Shown one piece after another: positions 33,921-43,502 of a stretch of DNA of 64,000 nucleotides. The translations under genes were made by a program, and so were the position numbers. Under the pieces are notes generated by a model. The model was not told where the DNA came from. It saw only the letters and a program-made list of their open reading frames with translations, and did no database searches. The stretch is from Myxococcota bacterium (GTDB lineage: Bacteria; Myxococcota_A; UBA9160; UBA6930). Position 1 is the stretch's first letter. Each line of letters starts with the position of its first letter. Where the stretch lies: assembly GCA_028277885.1 (NCBI GenBank), contig JANQFK010000029.1, positions 1 to 64,000 of the forward strand. The letters are read 5' to 3'.

Positions 33921-33936
33921 AGCAAGTTCCGTGCCC
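33921..33936 (-). promoter_or_regulatory. Near-consensus sigma54 promoter
   Basis: On the minus strand GGGCACGGAACTTGCT: GG (33935-33934) and GC (33923-33922) with exactly 10 bases between; it differs from TGGCACG-N4-TTGCT only in the first base. Predicted start about 33911, upstream of the small membrane protein ATG at 33884. Confidence 0.65.
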
Positions 33937-34085
33937 CGGAGTCCCCACGCGCACGCAAGTGATGCGCCCACGCCGGGTTGCGGGGCCGGGCTGCGCGCTC
34001 CCGAGGCGGCCCTGCGCGCAGCGCGGGCCGCCGGGCTGGGTAGCGACTTTCCGAGTTTGGAGCGGTGGGTCGCCCGGGGGCCGGC

Positions 34086-34319
34086 TCAGCGGGCCCGGCG
34101 CATCCGGCCGCGGCCCAGCAGCAGCCAGTCGAGGGAGACCCCCTCCTTGAGGGCGAGCTGGATCAGGAAGTCCGCGTGGGGCGTGGTCCCGCTCTCGTAC
34201 CGGTTCACGTTCTGCTGGAACACGCCCAGGTCCCGGGCGAACTGGCGCTGGGAACGCTCGCCGCGCACCTGGGCGATCCGCTCGGGAAGCCGCTTCTTGT
34301 GTCGTTCCACGGTTGCCAT
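34086..34319 (-). CDS. XRE-family helix-turn-helix regulator
   Basis: 77 residues from ATG 34319. Core helix-turn-helix: RIAQVRGERSQRQFARDLGVFQQNVNRYE is Cro/C1-like, with the turn at DLGVFQ; C-terminal SLDWLLLGRGR. Compact, DNA-binding only. Tandem 15-base repeats 34-66 bases upstream may be its operator. No toxin or phage gene is near. Confidence 0.85.
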   Translation of the reverse strand: MATVERHKKRLPERIAQVRGERSQRQFARDLGVFQQNVNRYESGTTPHADFLIQLALKEGVSLDWLLLGRGRMRRAR

Positions 34320-34352
34320 GATGGACTCCTCGCTGCGTCGGCCCATGGGGAT

Positions 34353-34385
34353 CCCACTCCTGGATCGCGCCCCACTCCTGGATCG
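34353..34385. repeat. Tandem direct repeat, possible operator of the XRE gene
   Basis: CCCACTCCTGGATCG occurs at 34353-34367 and 34371-34385, identical, with period 18. It lies between the divergent starts of the XRE regulator (34319) and rsmD (34476). Site for autoregulation is an inference. Confidence 0.6.
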
Positions 34386-34475
34386 GACCGGGGCCTCCCG
34401 CCCGCCCGGGCTCGGTGGTTCCATGAGACGGACGGACGCCCCCGCGCATTCGATCCCCGGGCCCGGGAGCCTCGG

Positions 34476-35066
34476 ATGCGCGTGACGGGGGGCCAGCTCG
34501 GTGGACGGCGGCTCCAGGTGCCGCGGGGGAGGGGGGTTCGCCCCAGCGCCGACCGGGTCCGCGAGTCGCTCTTCCAGCGCCTCGAGATCCTCCCGGGGAC
34601 CCGGGTCCTCGACCTCTACGCGGGCACCGGGGCCCTCGGCATCGAGGCGCTCTCGCGGGGGGCGGCCTCGGCGGTCTTCGTCGAGCAGGCGGCCGCCGCC
34701 CTGGGTTGCCTCTCCACGAACCTCGAGCGCCTCGAGCTGGGCGAGCGCTCCCGGGTGCTGCGCAGCCCCGTCGCCTCGGCGCTGCGGCGCCTGGCCCGGG
34801 AGGGAGCGGAGTTCGACCTGATCGTGCTAGATCCCCCCTACGCCTCGGGGGAGGCGGAGCGGACCCTGGGCCGGCTCGCGGAGTCGGGCCTGCTGGCGCC
34901 CGGGGCCGTGGTGGTGCTGGAGACGGCCTGGCGGGAGCCGCCCGGGGAGGTTCGCGGGCTGGCGCCGGTCGACGAACGGCGCTACGGCGAGACGCTGATC
35001 CGGCACTACCGGGCGGCGCAGCCCCCGGTCCCCGGAGCCGAGCCAGGAGGTCCCGACGGCGGATGA
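34476..35066 (+). CDS. rsmD: 16S rRNA (guanine(966)-N2)-methyltransferase
   Basis: 196 residues. MRVTGGQLGGRRLQVP start and RPSADRVRESLF are RsmD signatures; motif I LDLYAGTGALGIEALSRGA and the catalytic LIVLDPPYASG (DPPY) are intact. It methylates G966 of 16S rRNA in the assembling 30S subunit. The stop overlaps the coaD start as ATGA; rsmD-coaD is a widely conserved pair. Confidence 0.95.
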   Translation: MRVTGGQLGGRRLQVPRGRGVRPSADRVRESLFQRLEILPGTRVLDLYAGTGALGIEALSRGAASAVFVEQAAAALGCLSTNLERLELGERSRVLRSPVASALRRLAREGAEFDLIVLDPPYASGEAERTLGRLAESGLLAPGAVVVLETAWREPPGEVRGLAPVDERRYGETLIRHYRAAQPPVPGAEPGGPDGG

Positions 35067-35560
35067 CGGAGCAGGCACACGGACGGGCGCTCTTCCCCGC
35101 GAGCTTCGACCCGGTCACCAACGGCCACCTCGATCTCGTCCACCGCGCGCGCCGGATCTTCCCGGACCTGGTGGTCGCGGTGGCGAGCAACGTGGAGAAG
35201 CGCGGGCTGTTCAGCGTGGAGGAGCGCCTCGAGATGCTCGAGACGGCGCTCGCCGACGTGCCCGGCGTCCGCATCACGCACTTCGAGGGCCTGCTGGTGG
35301 ACTACGCCCGGGAGCTCGGCGCGAAGGTGCTGATCCGCGGCCTGCGCGCCGTCTCGGACTTCGAGTACGAGTTCGAGATGGCGCTGATGAACAAGCACCT
35401 CTACCCGGACATCGAGACCCTGTTCATGATGACGAGCCAGGAGTTCTTCTACGTGAGCTCCTCGCGTCTGAAGGAGCTCGTCCGGTTCGACGCGGACATC
35501 GAGGCCTGGGTGCCGCCCATCGTGGCGAAGAACCTGCGCCAGAAGCTCCAGCCGCGCTGA
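35063..35560 (+). CDS. coaD: Phosphopantetheine adenylyltransferase
   Basis: 165 residues. Nucleotidyltransferase start LFPASFDPVTNGHLDLVHRA (TxGH-type NGH), then KVLIRGLRAVSDFEYEF and MTSQEFFYVSSSRLKEL, as in CoaD (the Ser-Ser-Ser binding loop). Adenylates 4'-phosphopantetheine to dephospho-CoA. Standard length. Its stop is 7 bases before the phosphohexomutase gene. Confidence 0.96.
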   Translation: MTEQAHGRALFPASFDPVTNGHLDLVHRARRIFPDLVVAVASNVEKRGLFSVEERLEMLETALADVPGVRITHFEGLLVDYARELGAKVLIRGLRAVSDFEYEFEMALMNKHLYPDIETLFMMTSQEFFYVSSSRLKELVRFDADIEAWVPPIVAKNLRQKLQPR

Positions 35561-35567
35561 CGTCCGG

Positions 35568-36992
35568 ATGAAGCCCGGACCGGTGCGCTTCGGCACCAGT
35601 GGATGGCGCGCCGTGCTGGGCGAGGGGTTCACCTTCGAGCGGGTGCGCTGGGTGGCGGCCGCCCTGGCGCGCTGGGCCCGGGAGGACGCGCCGCGGGGCG
35701 CGCGCCCGAGCGTGGTGGTGGCCCACGACACGCGCTTCCTGGCCGACCACGCCGCCCGGACGGCGGCGCGGGTGCTGGCCGGGGCCGGCGTGCGGCCGCG
35801 GCTCTCGGCGGGCGCGGCGCCCACGCCCGCGGCGTCCCGGGCGGTTTGGCTGCGCCGCGCGCGCGCCGGGCTGCTGGTGACGGCCAGCCACAACGCGCCC
35901 GAGTACCTGGGGCTCAAGATCGTGGCGCCCTGGGGCGGCGCCGCGCCGCGGGAGCTCACCGACCGCCTCGAGGCCGAGATCGCCCGGCTGGCCCGGCGCG
36001 GGGCGGCGCCGCCCGAGGCCGCCACCGGCCGGCCCGTCGATCTCCAGGGCCCCTACGTGGACGCGCTGCTGCGCCGCCTCGACCGGCGGGCCCTGCGCGC
36101 CTCGGGCCTCACGGTCCACTACGACGCGCTGCACGGGACCGGGGCCGGCGTGCTCGATCGCGTGCTCGAGCGCGCCGGCGTGAAGGTGGTGGTCACCCAC
36201 GCCGACCCGGATCCCCGCTTCGGCGGCGCGGCGCCGGACCCCACCCCGGCGCGGCTGGGCCCGCTGCGCGGCGCCCTGCGCCGGGCGCGCGGCCGGCGCC
36301 TCGGCCTCGCCACCGACGGCGACGCCGACCGCTTCGCGGTGGTGGACGCCGACGGCCGCCTGTTCGGCGAGAGCGAGGCCCTCGCCCTGCTGGTGGACCA
36401 CCTGGCCCGCAGCGGCCGACTGCGCGGTGGCGTGGCCGTCTCGGTGGCGACGGGCACGCTGGTGGAGCGCGTGGCGGCGGAGCACGGCCTGGCCGTGACG
36501 CGCCACCCCATCGGCTTCAAGCACATGACGCCCGAGCTGGTGGAGGGCCGTGCCGAGGTCGCGGGAGAGGAGAGCGGGGGCTTCGCCTGGCGCCCCTTCG
36601 CCCGGGACAAGGACGGGATGCTGGCCGGGGCCCTGCTGGTGGAGCTGGCCGCCACCTCGGGCCGGCCCCTGGGCGCGCGGCTCGCCGAGCTCGAGGGGCG
36701 TCTCGGCCGCAGCGTGAGCGGACGCCGGGCCTGGCCGCTCGAGCCCGGGTCGGCGCCCGCGCTGGCGGCGCTTCGGCGCACGCCGCCCCAGCGCGTCGGC
36801 GGGGCCCGGGTGGCGGGGGTGGAGCGGGCCGACGGCCTGCGCGTCGCGCTCGCCGACGGCTTCGTGTTCTGGCGCGTCTCCGGCACCGAGCCCGTGCTGC
36901 GGATCTACGCCGAGGCGCCGGGCCCGCGCGCCCTGGCGGCCCGCTTCGAGGCGGCCCACCGGCTGCTGCGCCGGGCGGTCCCGCGGCGTTGA
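35568..36992 (+). CDS. Phosphoglucomutase/phosphomannomutase
   Basis: 474 residues, alpha-D-phosphohexomutase family. Start VRFGTSGWRAVLGE; active Ser in VTASHNAPEYLGLK; metal loop TDGDADRFAVV; sugar loop GEESGGFAWRP; phosphate loop RVSGTEPVLRIYAEA. All four catalytic motifs are complete. It interconverts hexose-1- and -6-phosphates for glycan precursors; glucose versus mannose preference cannot be read from these motifs. Confidence 0.93.
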   Translation: MKPGPVRFGTSGWRAVLGEGFTFERVRWVAAALARWAREDAPRGARPSVVVAHDTRFLADHAARTAARVLAGAGVRPRLSAGAAPTPAASRAVWLRRARAGLLVTASHNAPEYLGLKIVAPWGGAAPRELTDRLEAEIARLARRGAAPPEAATGRPVDLQGPYVDALLRRLDRRALRASGLTVHYDALHGTGAGVLDRVLERAGVKVVVTHADPDPRFGGAAPDPTPARLGPLRGALRRARGRRLGLATDGDADRFAVVDADGRLFGESEALALLVDHLARSGRLRGGVAVSVATGTLVERVAAEHGLAVTRHPIGFKHMTPELVEGRAEVAGEESGGFAWRPFARDKDGMLAGALLVELAATSGRPLGARLAELEGRLGRSVSGRRAWPLEPGSAPALAALRRTPPQRVGGARVAGVERADGLRVALADGFVFWRVSGTEPVLRIYAEAPGPRALAARFEAAHRLLRRAVPRR

Positions 36993-37055
36993 TGGACGCG
37001 CCCCGGAAACCCGGGTACCTTCAACAAATGCCCGTTTTTGCGGGAGAAATCTGAC

Positions 37056-38264
37056 ATGGAACCGCGTCGCGTGCTGCTCGTCGTGAGCGGCGGAATCGCG
37101 GCCTACAAGATCCCGGAGCTGGTGCGCCGGCTCAAGCGCACCGGCCACGCGGTGCGCTGCGTCGTGACCGCGTCGGCGCGGGAGTTCGTCTCGCCCCTGA
37201 CGCTCCAGACCGTGTCCGCCGAGCCGGTCCGCGAGTCGCTCTTCGACCGCGCCGAGGAGGGCCAGATCGACCACATCGCGCTGGCCGACTGGGCCGAGGC
37301 GGTGGTGGTGGCGCCCGCCACCGCCAACCTGCTGGCGAAGCTCGCGGCGGGGATCGCCGACGACCTCGCCACCACGGTGCTGCTCGCCACCCGGGCCCCG
37401 CTGCTGGTGGCGCCGGCCATGAACGTGAACATGTGGAGCCACCCCGCCACCCGCGCCAACGTCGCGACCCTGCACGAGCGCGGCGTCGAGATCGTGGGCC
37501 CCGAGGCGGGCGAGCTCGCCTGCGGCTGGGAGGGCGAGGGGCGCATGGCCGAGCCCGAGGCGATCGCGGGCGCCCTCGAGCTGCGCCTGGGCCGGCCGAG
37601 CCTCGCCGGCGAGCGCGTGGTGGTGAGCGCCGGCGGCACCCGCGAGCCCGTGGACGCGGTGCGCGTGCTGGCCAACCGCTCCTCGGGCAAGATGGGCTTC
37701 GCGATCGCCGCCGAGGCGGCGCGGCGCGGGGCCGAGACGATTCTCGTCGCCGCCCCGTCGGCGCTCCCCACGCCGCCGGGCGTGCGACGCATCGACATCG
37801 AGACCGCCCTCGAGATGCGCGATGCGGTGCACGCCGAGGCCCGGAGCGCGGGCGTGGTCGTGATGGCGGCCGCGGTCGCGGACTTCCGCCCCGCCAGCGC
37901 CCACGCGCGCAAGCTCAAGAAGGAGGACCTGCCCGAGGGCGAGGGCCTCACCCTCGAGCTGGTGCGCAACCCCGACATCCTCGCGGAGCTGTGCCGGGAG
38001 CCCGGCGAGCGGGTCGTGGTGGGCTTCGCGGCCGAGAGCCACGACGTCGTGGAGGCGGCGCGGCGCAAGCTCGCGCGCAAGGGCTGCGACCTGATCGTCG
38101 CCAACGACGTCTCGCGCGAGGACGCCGGCTTCGAGAGCGACGCCAACGCGGTGGTGCTCGTGTCGCCCGGGGGCGAGGCCGAGGCCCTGCCCCTGCTGCC
38201 GAAGTCCGAGGTGGCGCGGCGCCTGCTGGACCGCATCGAGAAGCTGCGGGGCGCGAGATCGTGA
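37056..38264 (+). CDS. coaBC: Bifunctional phosphopantothenoylcysteine decarboxylase/synthase
   Basis: 402 residues from ATG 37056 after GGGAGAA. The CoaC half (1-190) has the flavin-fold start [13 protein letters not shown], the catalytic ASN-like/PAMNVNMW motif; the CoaB half has [26 protein letters not shown] and [10 protein letters not shown]. Joins cysteine to phosphopantothenate and decarboxylates it. The gap before it (36993-37055) holds a CCCG-TTTTTG-CGGG hairpin. Overlaps nfeD as GTGA. Confidence 0.96.
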   Translation: MEPRRVLLVVSGGIAAYKIPELVRRLKRTGHAVRCVVTASAREFVSPLTLQTVSAEPVRESLFDRAEEGQIDHIALADWAEAVVVAPATANLLAKLAAGIADDLATTVLLATRAPLLVAPAMNVNMWSHPATRANVATLHERGVEIVGPEAGELACGWEGEGRMAEPEAIAGALELRLGRPSLAGERVVVSAGGTREPVDAVRVLANRSSGKMGFAIAAEAARRGAETILVAAPSALPTPPGVRRIDIETALEMRDAVHAEARSAGVVVMAAAVADFRPASAHARKLKKEDLPEGEGLTLELVRNPDILAELCREPGERVVVGFAAESHDVVEAARRKLARKGCDLIVANDVSREDAGFESDANAVVLVSPGGEAEALPLLPKSEVARRLLDRIEKLRGARS

Positions 38265-39604
38265 CCCGGGCGAGCCTCGTGCTGGTGGCCCTCGGTCTCG
38301 CGGGCCTGACCCTCGCCGCGGGAGCCCAGGAGGCGGCCGCGCCGCGCTCCGGCCACGTGAACGTGGCCCGCATCTCGGGCTCCATCAATCCGGCCTCCTC
38401 GGACTACCTCCAGAAGGCCATCGCCCAGAGCGAGGAGGAGGGCGCGGCGGCGCTCCTCATCGAGCTCGACACGCCCGGCGGCCTGGTGGCCTCCACCAAG
38501 GACATCATCCAGGCGATGCTGAACGCCCGGGTGCCGATCATCGTGTACGTGGCGCCCCAGGGCGCCTGGGCCGGCTCGGCCGGGACCTTCATCACCATGG
38601 CGGCCCACGTCGCCGCCATGGCGCCGGGGTCGAGCATCGGCGCCGCCCATCCCGTCGGGATCGGCGGCGGCGCTCCGCCCGCCGGCGAGGAGGGCGAGGG
38701 CAGCCGGGACTACGCGGCCGAGAAGGCGGAGAACCTGCTCTCGGCCTACATCGAGTCCATCGCCGAGGAGCGCGGCCGCAACGTCGAGTGGGCCTCGAAG
38801 GCGGTGCGCGAGTCCACCGCCATCACCGCCGACGAGGCGGTGGAGCTGAAGGTCGTGGACCTGGTGGCCGTGGACCGCGCGGACCTGCTGCGCCAGGTCG
38901 AGGGCCGCACGGTGGAGCTGGTGGGCGACCCGGTCACCCTCGCCGTCGCCGAGGCCCGCCAGGAGACGCTCGAGATGCCTCTCCTGACGCGCGTCCTCAA
39001 CGTCATCACCGACCCCAACGTGGCGGTGCTGCTGCTGCTGGCCGGGCTGCTGGGGCTCTACATCGAGTTCAACCAGCCCGGCATCCTGATCCCCGGGATC
39101 CTGGGCGCCGTGTGCCTGGTGCTGGCCCTGATCGCCATGCAGATCCTGCCCTTCTCCTGGGTGGGGCTGCTGCTCATCGTGGTGGGCATCGGGCTGCTCG
39201 CGGCGGAGGTCTTCGTCACCTCCTACGGGCTGCTCTTCGCCGGCGGCGTGATCTGCTTCCTGATCGGGGGCTCCATGCTCTTCGACCGGCCCGAGCTGAG
39301 CGACCTCACGGTCTCGTTCTGGTCGGTGCTGGTGCCCGCCGTGGGGGCCCTCGGGCTCTTCGCGGGGCTGGTCGTCTTCGCCGTGGCGCGTACCCTACGC
39401 CGGGGCCAGGTGGCCGGAGTCGAGGAGCTGGTCGGGATGGAGGGGGTCGCCCAGACGGCCCTCGATCCCGACGGCACGGTCTTCATTCACGGAGAGCTCT
39501 GGCGGGCGCGGGCCGAGGAGGCCATCGAGGCCCAGGAGCGAGTCGAAGCGGTGGCGGTGCGGGGGCTCGAGCTCACCGTGCGTCGTGCGCCGCCCCGGGG
39601 CTGA
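38261..39604 (+). CDS. nfeD: NfeD-type membrane serine protease
   Basis: 447 residues from GTG 38261. Signal peptide, then a ClpP-like domain ([29 protein letters not shown] with the nucleophile Ser, Lys in a later helix [11 protein letters not shown]), four or five membrane helices ([19 protein letters not shown]..., shown in part), and a C-terminal OB domain ([23 protein letters not shown]). Long NfeD proteins cut stomatins and are paired with them; the stomatin gene follows by 23 bases. Confidence 0.92.
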   Translation: MTRASLVLVALGLAGLTLAAGAQEAAAPRSGHVNVARISGSINPASSDYLQKAIAQSEEEGAAALLIELDTPGGLVASTKDIIQAMLNARVPIIVYVAPQGAWAGSAGTFITMAAHVAAMAPGSSIGAAHPVGIGGGAPPAGEEGEGSRDYAAEKAENLLSAYIESIAEERGRNVEWASKAVRESTAITADEAVELKVVDLVAVDRADLLRQVEGRTVELVGDPVTLAVAEARQETLEMPLLTRVLNVITDPNVAVLLLLAGLLGLYIEFNQPGILIPGILGAVCLVLALIAMQILPFSWVGLLLIVVGIGLLAAEVFVTSYGLLFAGGVICFLIGGSMLFDRPELSDLTVSFWSVLVPAVGALGLFAGLVVFAVARTLRRGQVAGVEELVGMEGVAQTALDPDGTVFIHGELWRARAEEAIEAQERVEAVAVRGLELTVRRAPPRG

Positions 39605-39627
39605 GGCGTCGGGGGCAGGGGGGGCTC

Positions 39628-40422
39628 ATGTTCACGTTCTCACCGGTGATCGTGGTGGCGATCCTGCTGGCGCTGTTCGTCGCCGGCGTGCGGATCATCC
39701 AGGAGTACGAGCGCGGGGTGGTGTTCCGGCTCGGGCGCTTCAACAGCGTCAAGTCCGCCGGCTTCAAGTGGATCATCCCGGGCATCGACCGCATGGTGCG
39801 CGTGAGCCTGCGGGAGATCGTGATGGACGTCCCCGTCCAGGAGGTGATCACCCGGGACAACGTCTCGGTGAAGGTGAATGCGGTGCTCTACTTCCGCGTC
39901 CTCCATCCCGAGAAGGCGGTGATCCAGGTGGAGAACTACCTCTACGGAACCTCCCAGCTGGCCCAGACCACGCTGCGCAGCGTGTGCGGCCAGGCGGAGC
40001 TCGACGAGCTGCTGGCCGAGCGGGACGACGTGAACCGGCGCCTCCAGGAGATCATCGATCTCCAGACCGAGCCCTGGGGAGTGAAGGTGCGGGCCGTCGA
40101 GGTCAAGCAGATCGACCTGCCCCAGGACATGCAGCGGGCCATGGCGCGCCAGGCCGAGGCCGAGCGCGAGAAGCGCTCGAAGGTGATCCACGCCGAGGGC
40201 GAGTTCCAGGCCGCCCAGCGCCTGTCCGACGCCGCCAGCGTGCTGGGCGGGGAGCCGGCGGCCCTCCAGCTCCGCTACCTCCAGACGCTGTCGGAGATCG
40301 CCACGGAGCACAGCTCCTCGATCGTGTTCCCGATCCCCATCGACATCCTCCAGCCGTTCTACGAGATGTCGGGCTCGTCCCCGCCCAAGAAGGCGCTTCC
40401 GGAATCGGGATCGGAGTCCTAG
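39628..40422 (+). CDS. Stomatin-like SPFH protein (slipin)
   Basis: 264 residues. Single N-terminal membrane helix ([15 protein letters not shown]), then the SPFH/prohibitin domain ([13 protein letters not shown], [19 protein letters not shown]) and helical C-terminal part ([21 protein letters not shown]). Stomatin-type, partner of long NfeD. Its stop is adjacent to the hflK start (abutting). Membrane scaffold role, oligomeric. Confidence 0.94.
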   Translation: MFTFSPVIVVAILLALFVAGVRIIQEYERGVVFRLGRFNSVKSAGFKWIIPGIDRMVRVSLREIVMDVPVQEVITRDNVSVKVNAVLYFRVLHPEKAVIQVENYLYGTSQLAQTTLRSVCGQAELDELLAERDDVNRRLQEIIDLQTEPWGVKVRAVEVKQIDLPQDMQRAMARQAEAEREKRSKVIHAEGEFQAAQRLSDAASVLGGEPAALQLRYLQTLSEIATEHSSSIVFPIPIDILQPFYEMSGSSPPKKALPESGSES

Positions 40423-41439
40423 ATGGCCGACGAGGACTTCAGCACCGACGAGAAGGTGCGGCGCGGTGTCGCCCGCGCCCTGGGCAACTTCCTGCTCCTC
40501 ATCGTGCTGATCGCGCTCCTCGGCGCCTGGGTGTTCACGGGCTACTACGAGCTGCGCCAGGCCGGCGGCGAGGCCGCACTGGTGCTGCGCTTCGGGGAGT
40601 TCCAGCGCACCGAGACCCAGCCGGGCTGGCACCTGCACCTGCCGATCCCCATCGAGAGCCACGAGAAGATCCGCATGGAGGAGCTCCAGAGCGTCGAGTT
40701 CGGCAGCGGTGGAGCCGCCGCGCAGCCCGGCGAGGGCGGAGAGGTGGGCGGTGACCTCGTGGTCCAGACCCAGGCCAACAACGTCGTGACCCTCGCCTTC
40801 GCGGTCCAGTACAAGCGCAAGGACGCCTACCAGGCCCGCTACAAGGTGGCGGATCCGGAGGCGACGCTGCGGGCTGCCGCCCAGGCGGCCGTACGCGAGG
40901 TGGTCGGCCGGACCTCCATCGACGACGTGCTCTCCGAGGGCCGCGGCCGGGTGCAGTCCGAGGCGAAGCAGCTCCTCGAGGAGATCCTGGACCGCTACGA
41001 CGCCGGTCTCGAGATCGATCGCCTGCTGCTCCAGGAGGTCGCTCCGCCTCGCGACGTGCGGGACGCCTTCGACGACGTGATCGCCGCCGAGCAGGACGGC
41101 GAGCGCCAGGTCCAGGAGGCCGAGGGCTATCGCAACGAGGTGCTGCCCCAGGCGCGGGCCCAGGCCGTGGAGATCGTCCGCTCCGCCGAGGCCTACCGCG
41201 ACGCCAAGGTGGCCGAGGCGGCGGGCGAGGCGGCCCGCTTCAGCGCGATCCTGACCGAGTACGAGCGGGCGCCGGAGGTAACGCGCAAGCGGCTCTACCT
41301 CGAGGCCATGGAGGACGTGCTCCCGAAGGTACAGAAGCTCGTCATCCAGCCCGGAACCGGCGCGGTGCTTCCCTACTTCCCGCCGTCGGCGGTCGGGGCT
41401 CCTCCGACCCCGTCGGCCACGCGCGAGGGCACACGATGA
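40423..41439 (+). CDS. hflK: HflK-type SPFH protein, FtsH modulator
   Basis: 338 residues. Membrane helix ~23-42, then GGEAALVLRFGEFQRTETQPGWHLHLPIPIE, a canonical HflK N-terminal feature, and DNNVVTL-like TQANNVVTLAFAVQY. With HflC it forms the cage that houses FtsH. No ftsH in the window. Stop overlaps hflC start as ATGA. Confidence 0.93.
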   Translation: MADEDFSTDEKVRRGVARALGNFLLLIVLIALLGAWVFTGYYELRQAGGEAALVLRFGEFQRTETQPGWHLHLPIPIESHEKIRMEELQSVEFGSGGAAAQPGEGGEVGGDLVVQTQANNVVTLAFAVQYKRKDAYQARYKVADPEATLRAAAQAAVREVVGRTSIDDVLSEGRGRVQSEAKQLLEEILDRYDAGLEIDRLLLQEVAPPRDVRDAFDDVIAAEQDGERQVQEAEGYRNEVLPQARAQAVEIVRSAEAYRDAKVAEAAGEAARFSAILTEYERAPEVTRKRLYLEAMEDVLPKVQKLVIQPGTGAVLPYFPPSAVGAPPTPSATREGTR

Positions 41440-42329
41440 GGCGTCTGCTGATCCTCGGGATCGTCCTGGTGGCCGTCGTGGCGGGGCTGGTGCAGCTCGG
41501 CACCTTCGACGTGGGCCCCATCGTGATCACCCGGGAGGACCAGCAGAAGCTGATCTTCCTGCGCGAGCTGCCCCGCGAGTCGGCCACGGAGCCCGGCATC
41601 GCCTTCCGGAGCGGGATCCCGATCCTCGAGAAGCTGAAGACCTTCGACCGGCGCTGGCTCTTCCTGGACTCCGACTCGGTCACCATCCAGACCCGGGAGC
41701 GCGTGCCGCTCCAGGTGGACAACTACGTGATCTGGCGGATCGACGATCCGAAGGCCTTCGACCGCGCCTTTCCCGAGGGCGTGGCCCGCGCCGAGGACCG
41801 CATCGACCGGGAGGTGAACGCCCGCGTCCGGGAGATCCTCGGCACCAAGACCCTCGACGAGGTGGTGACCACCGAGCGGGCCAAGATCATGGCGGACATC
41901 ACCTCCCAGAGCCGCGAGGCGCTCACGCCCTTCGGCATCCACGTCGGCGACGTCCGGATCGTGCGCACGGACCTTCCCGACCGGACCCTCGAGAACGTCT
42001 ACGACCGCATGCGGGCGGAGCGCGAGCGGCTGGCCCGGGAGTTCCGCGCCAAGGGCGACGAGCGGGCCCGGGAGATCCGCGCCGAGGCGGACAAGGAGGC
42101 GCGGATCCTGGTCGCCAAGGCCAACGAGGCCGCCGAGCGCGCCCGCGGCGAGGGGGATGCGAAGTCCGCCGCGATCTACGCCGAGGCCTACAACGCGGAT
42201 CCGGAGTTCTACGAGTTCACCCGCAGCCTCGAGGCCTACCGCCGCACCCTGGGCGAGGGCGACACCCTGGTGCTGCCGCCGGACCACGAGTTCTTCGGCC
42301 CGTTCCAGCAGGGTGGCAACGCGCGCTAG
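41436..42329 (+). CDS. hflC: HflC-type SPFH protein, FtsH modulator
   Basis: 297 residues. One N-terminal helix (LLILGIVLVAVVAGLVQLG), SPFH domain (FRSGIPILEKLKTFDRRWLFLD, VPLQVDNYVIWRI), DVRIVRTDLP, and the HflC end FYEFTRSLEAYRRTLGEGDTLVLPPDHEFF. This terminal signature is diagnostic. Works with HflK. The gene ends just before stem-loops at 42333. Confidence 0.95.
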   Translation: MRRLLILGIVLVAVVAGLVQLGTFDVGPIVITREDQQKLIFLRELPRESATEPGIAFRSGIPILEKLKTFDRRWLFLDSDSVTIQTRERVPLQVDNYVIWRIDDPKAFDRAFPEGVARAEDRIDREVNARVREILGTKTLDEVVTTERAKIMADITSQSREALTPFGIHVGDVRIVRTDLPDRTLENVYDRMRAERERLAREFRAKGDERAREIRAEADKEARILVAKANEAAERARGEGDAKSAAIYAEAYNADPEFYEFTRSLEAYRRTLGEGDTLVLPPDHEFFGPFQQGGNAR

Positions 42330-42332
42330 GAG

Positions 42333-42383
42333 GCCGACCCAGGATGGGTCGGCTTTGCTCGCAAAGCGAGCCCGAGGGCTCGC
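42333..42383. terminator. Stem-loop cluster, convergent terminator family 2
   Basis: GCCGACCC-AGGAT-GGGTCGGC (42333-42353) followed by TTT on the plus strand, then GCTCGC-AAA-GCGAGC (42357-42371), overlapping GCGAGCCC-GA-GGGCTCGC (42366-42383). Between the facing ends of hflC and the lptF/G gene. Shares GAGGCCGACCC and GAGGGCTCGCTC with 62617-62665. Confidence 0.75.
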
Positions 42384-42403
42384 TCCGCCAGACGGGCCGG
42401 GCA

Positions 42404-43480
42404 TCAGCGTGGCGCGCGAGAGAGCGCGAAGACCCCGAGGCTGGCGAACAGCAGCAGGCTGAGCCAGCTGGCCGCGACCGCCGCGCCACCGTGGCCGAGC
42501 ACGGATCCCGCGTACTCGCGGGCCGTGTAGAGCAGGAACAGCGCGAAGGCGCCCTGGGCGAGGGGGCGCGCCAGGCTGCGGGCGCGCTCCACGGACAGGC
42601 CCAGGGGGACGCCGAGGAAGGCGAGCACCAGCGTGAGCAGGGGGTGGCTGAGGCGCTGGTGGAAGGCAGTGCGCACGCGGTCGGCCTCGCCGCCGGAGCC
42701 CTTGGCCCGGCTCTGGGCGCGGGCGAGCACCCAGACGGGCAGGGACTCGAGGTCGCCGCGCAGCCGCGGCTCGTGCTCGTTCTCCTCGAGGGCGAGCTCG
42801 ATCCGCTCCGCGCGCTCGAACGCCGGAGCCTCCCGGGGCCGGTCCGGGTCGTAGGTGCGCACGCGGGCCTCCTCGAAGCGCCACAGGCTCCCCGCGACGC
42901 GGTCCGCCCGCGCGGCCTCGATCACCCGCAGCAGGCGCCCGGCGCCGTCGCGCTCGAAGATCCGCACCTCCTCGAGCCGGTCGCCGGCCTCGTCCGCGGA
43001 ACGGACGTTGTAGACGAAGCGCCCCGTGTGGTACCAGATCCCATCGGCGCTCTGGAACAGATCGGCCCGTCCGTCTCCCGTGCGTCGCTCCAGGGCCGCC
43101 GCCGCCCGCACGGAGACCGTCTCGCTGAGGGCCAGGGTCACGGCGCTGAGGAGTGCGGCCGCGATGAAGACGGGGACCAGGGCTCGCGAGGGCGAGATGC
43201 CCGCGGCGCGAATCGCGATCATCTCCTGGGAGCGGGCGGCCAGCCCCGTCGCCAGGAAGGCGCCGATGAAGGTGGCGAGGGGAAGCAGGTGGGGCAGGTA
43301 GAGGGCCGCGGCCCGGAGGCCCAGCAGCTGGAAAGCCGCGCCCAGGCCGCGGTCGCCCTCGCGCAGATCCTCCACGTGGAGCATCAGGTCGATCACGAGG
43401 ACCAGCAGGCCGAGGATCAGGAGCGCGCCCGAGAAGGCGAGCAGGAAGCGCGTGGTCACGTAGCGCCGCAGGGTCGGCAC
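42404..43480 (-). CDS. LptF/LptG family LPS-export permease
   Basis: 358 residues from GTG 43480. YjgP/YjgQ family: N-terminal TLRRYVTTRFLLAFSGALLILG, about six membrane helices, a periplasmic beta-jellyroll (~155-280, with VRIFERDGAGRLLRVIEA), and C-terminal FHQRLSHPLLTLVLAFLGVPLGLS. One half of the LptB2FG transporter that moves lipopolysaccharide; the partner permease is not here. Only 16-22 bases separate it from ribF. Confidence 0.92.
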   Translation of the reverse strand: MPTLRRYVTTRFLLAFSGALLILGLLVLVIDLMLHVEDLREGDRGLGAAFQLLGLRAAALYLPHLLPLATFIGAFLATGLAARSQEMIAIRAAGISPSRALVPVFIAAALLSAVTLALSETVSVRAAAALERRTGDGRADLFQSADGIWYHTGRFVYNVRSADEAGDRLEEVRIFERDGAGRLLRVIEAARADRVAGSLWRFEEARVRTYDPDRPREAPAFERAERIELALEENEHEPRLRGDLESLPVWVLARAQSRAKGSGGEADRVRTAFHQRLSHPLLTLVLAFLGVPLGLSVERARSLARPLAQGAFALFLLYTAREYAGSVLGHGGAAVAASWLSLLLFASLGVFALSRAPR

Positions 43481-43502
43481 GGCGGGGAACCTAGCATTGC
43501 GG

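Noticed and set aside
33907-33925. Plus-strand TGGCACC...AGC as a sigma54 site
   Set aside because: The -12 element lacks TTGC and no plus-strand gene starts nearby; the minus-strand site at the same place is far better.
34086-34319. Prophage or mobile-element repressor
   Set aside because: No integrase, phage, or att-like repeat nearby; flanked by housekeeping genes of normal composition.
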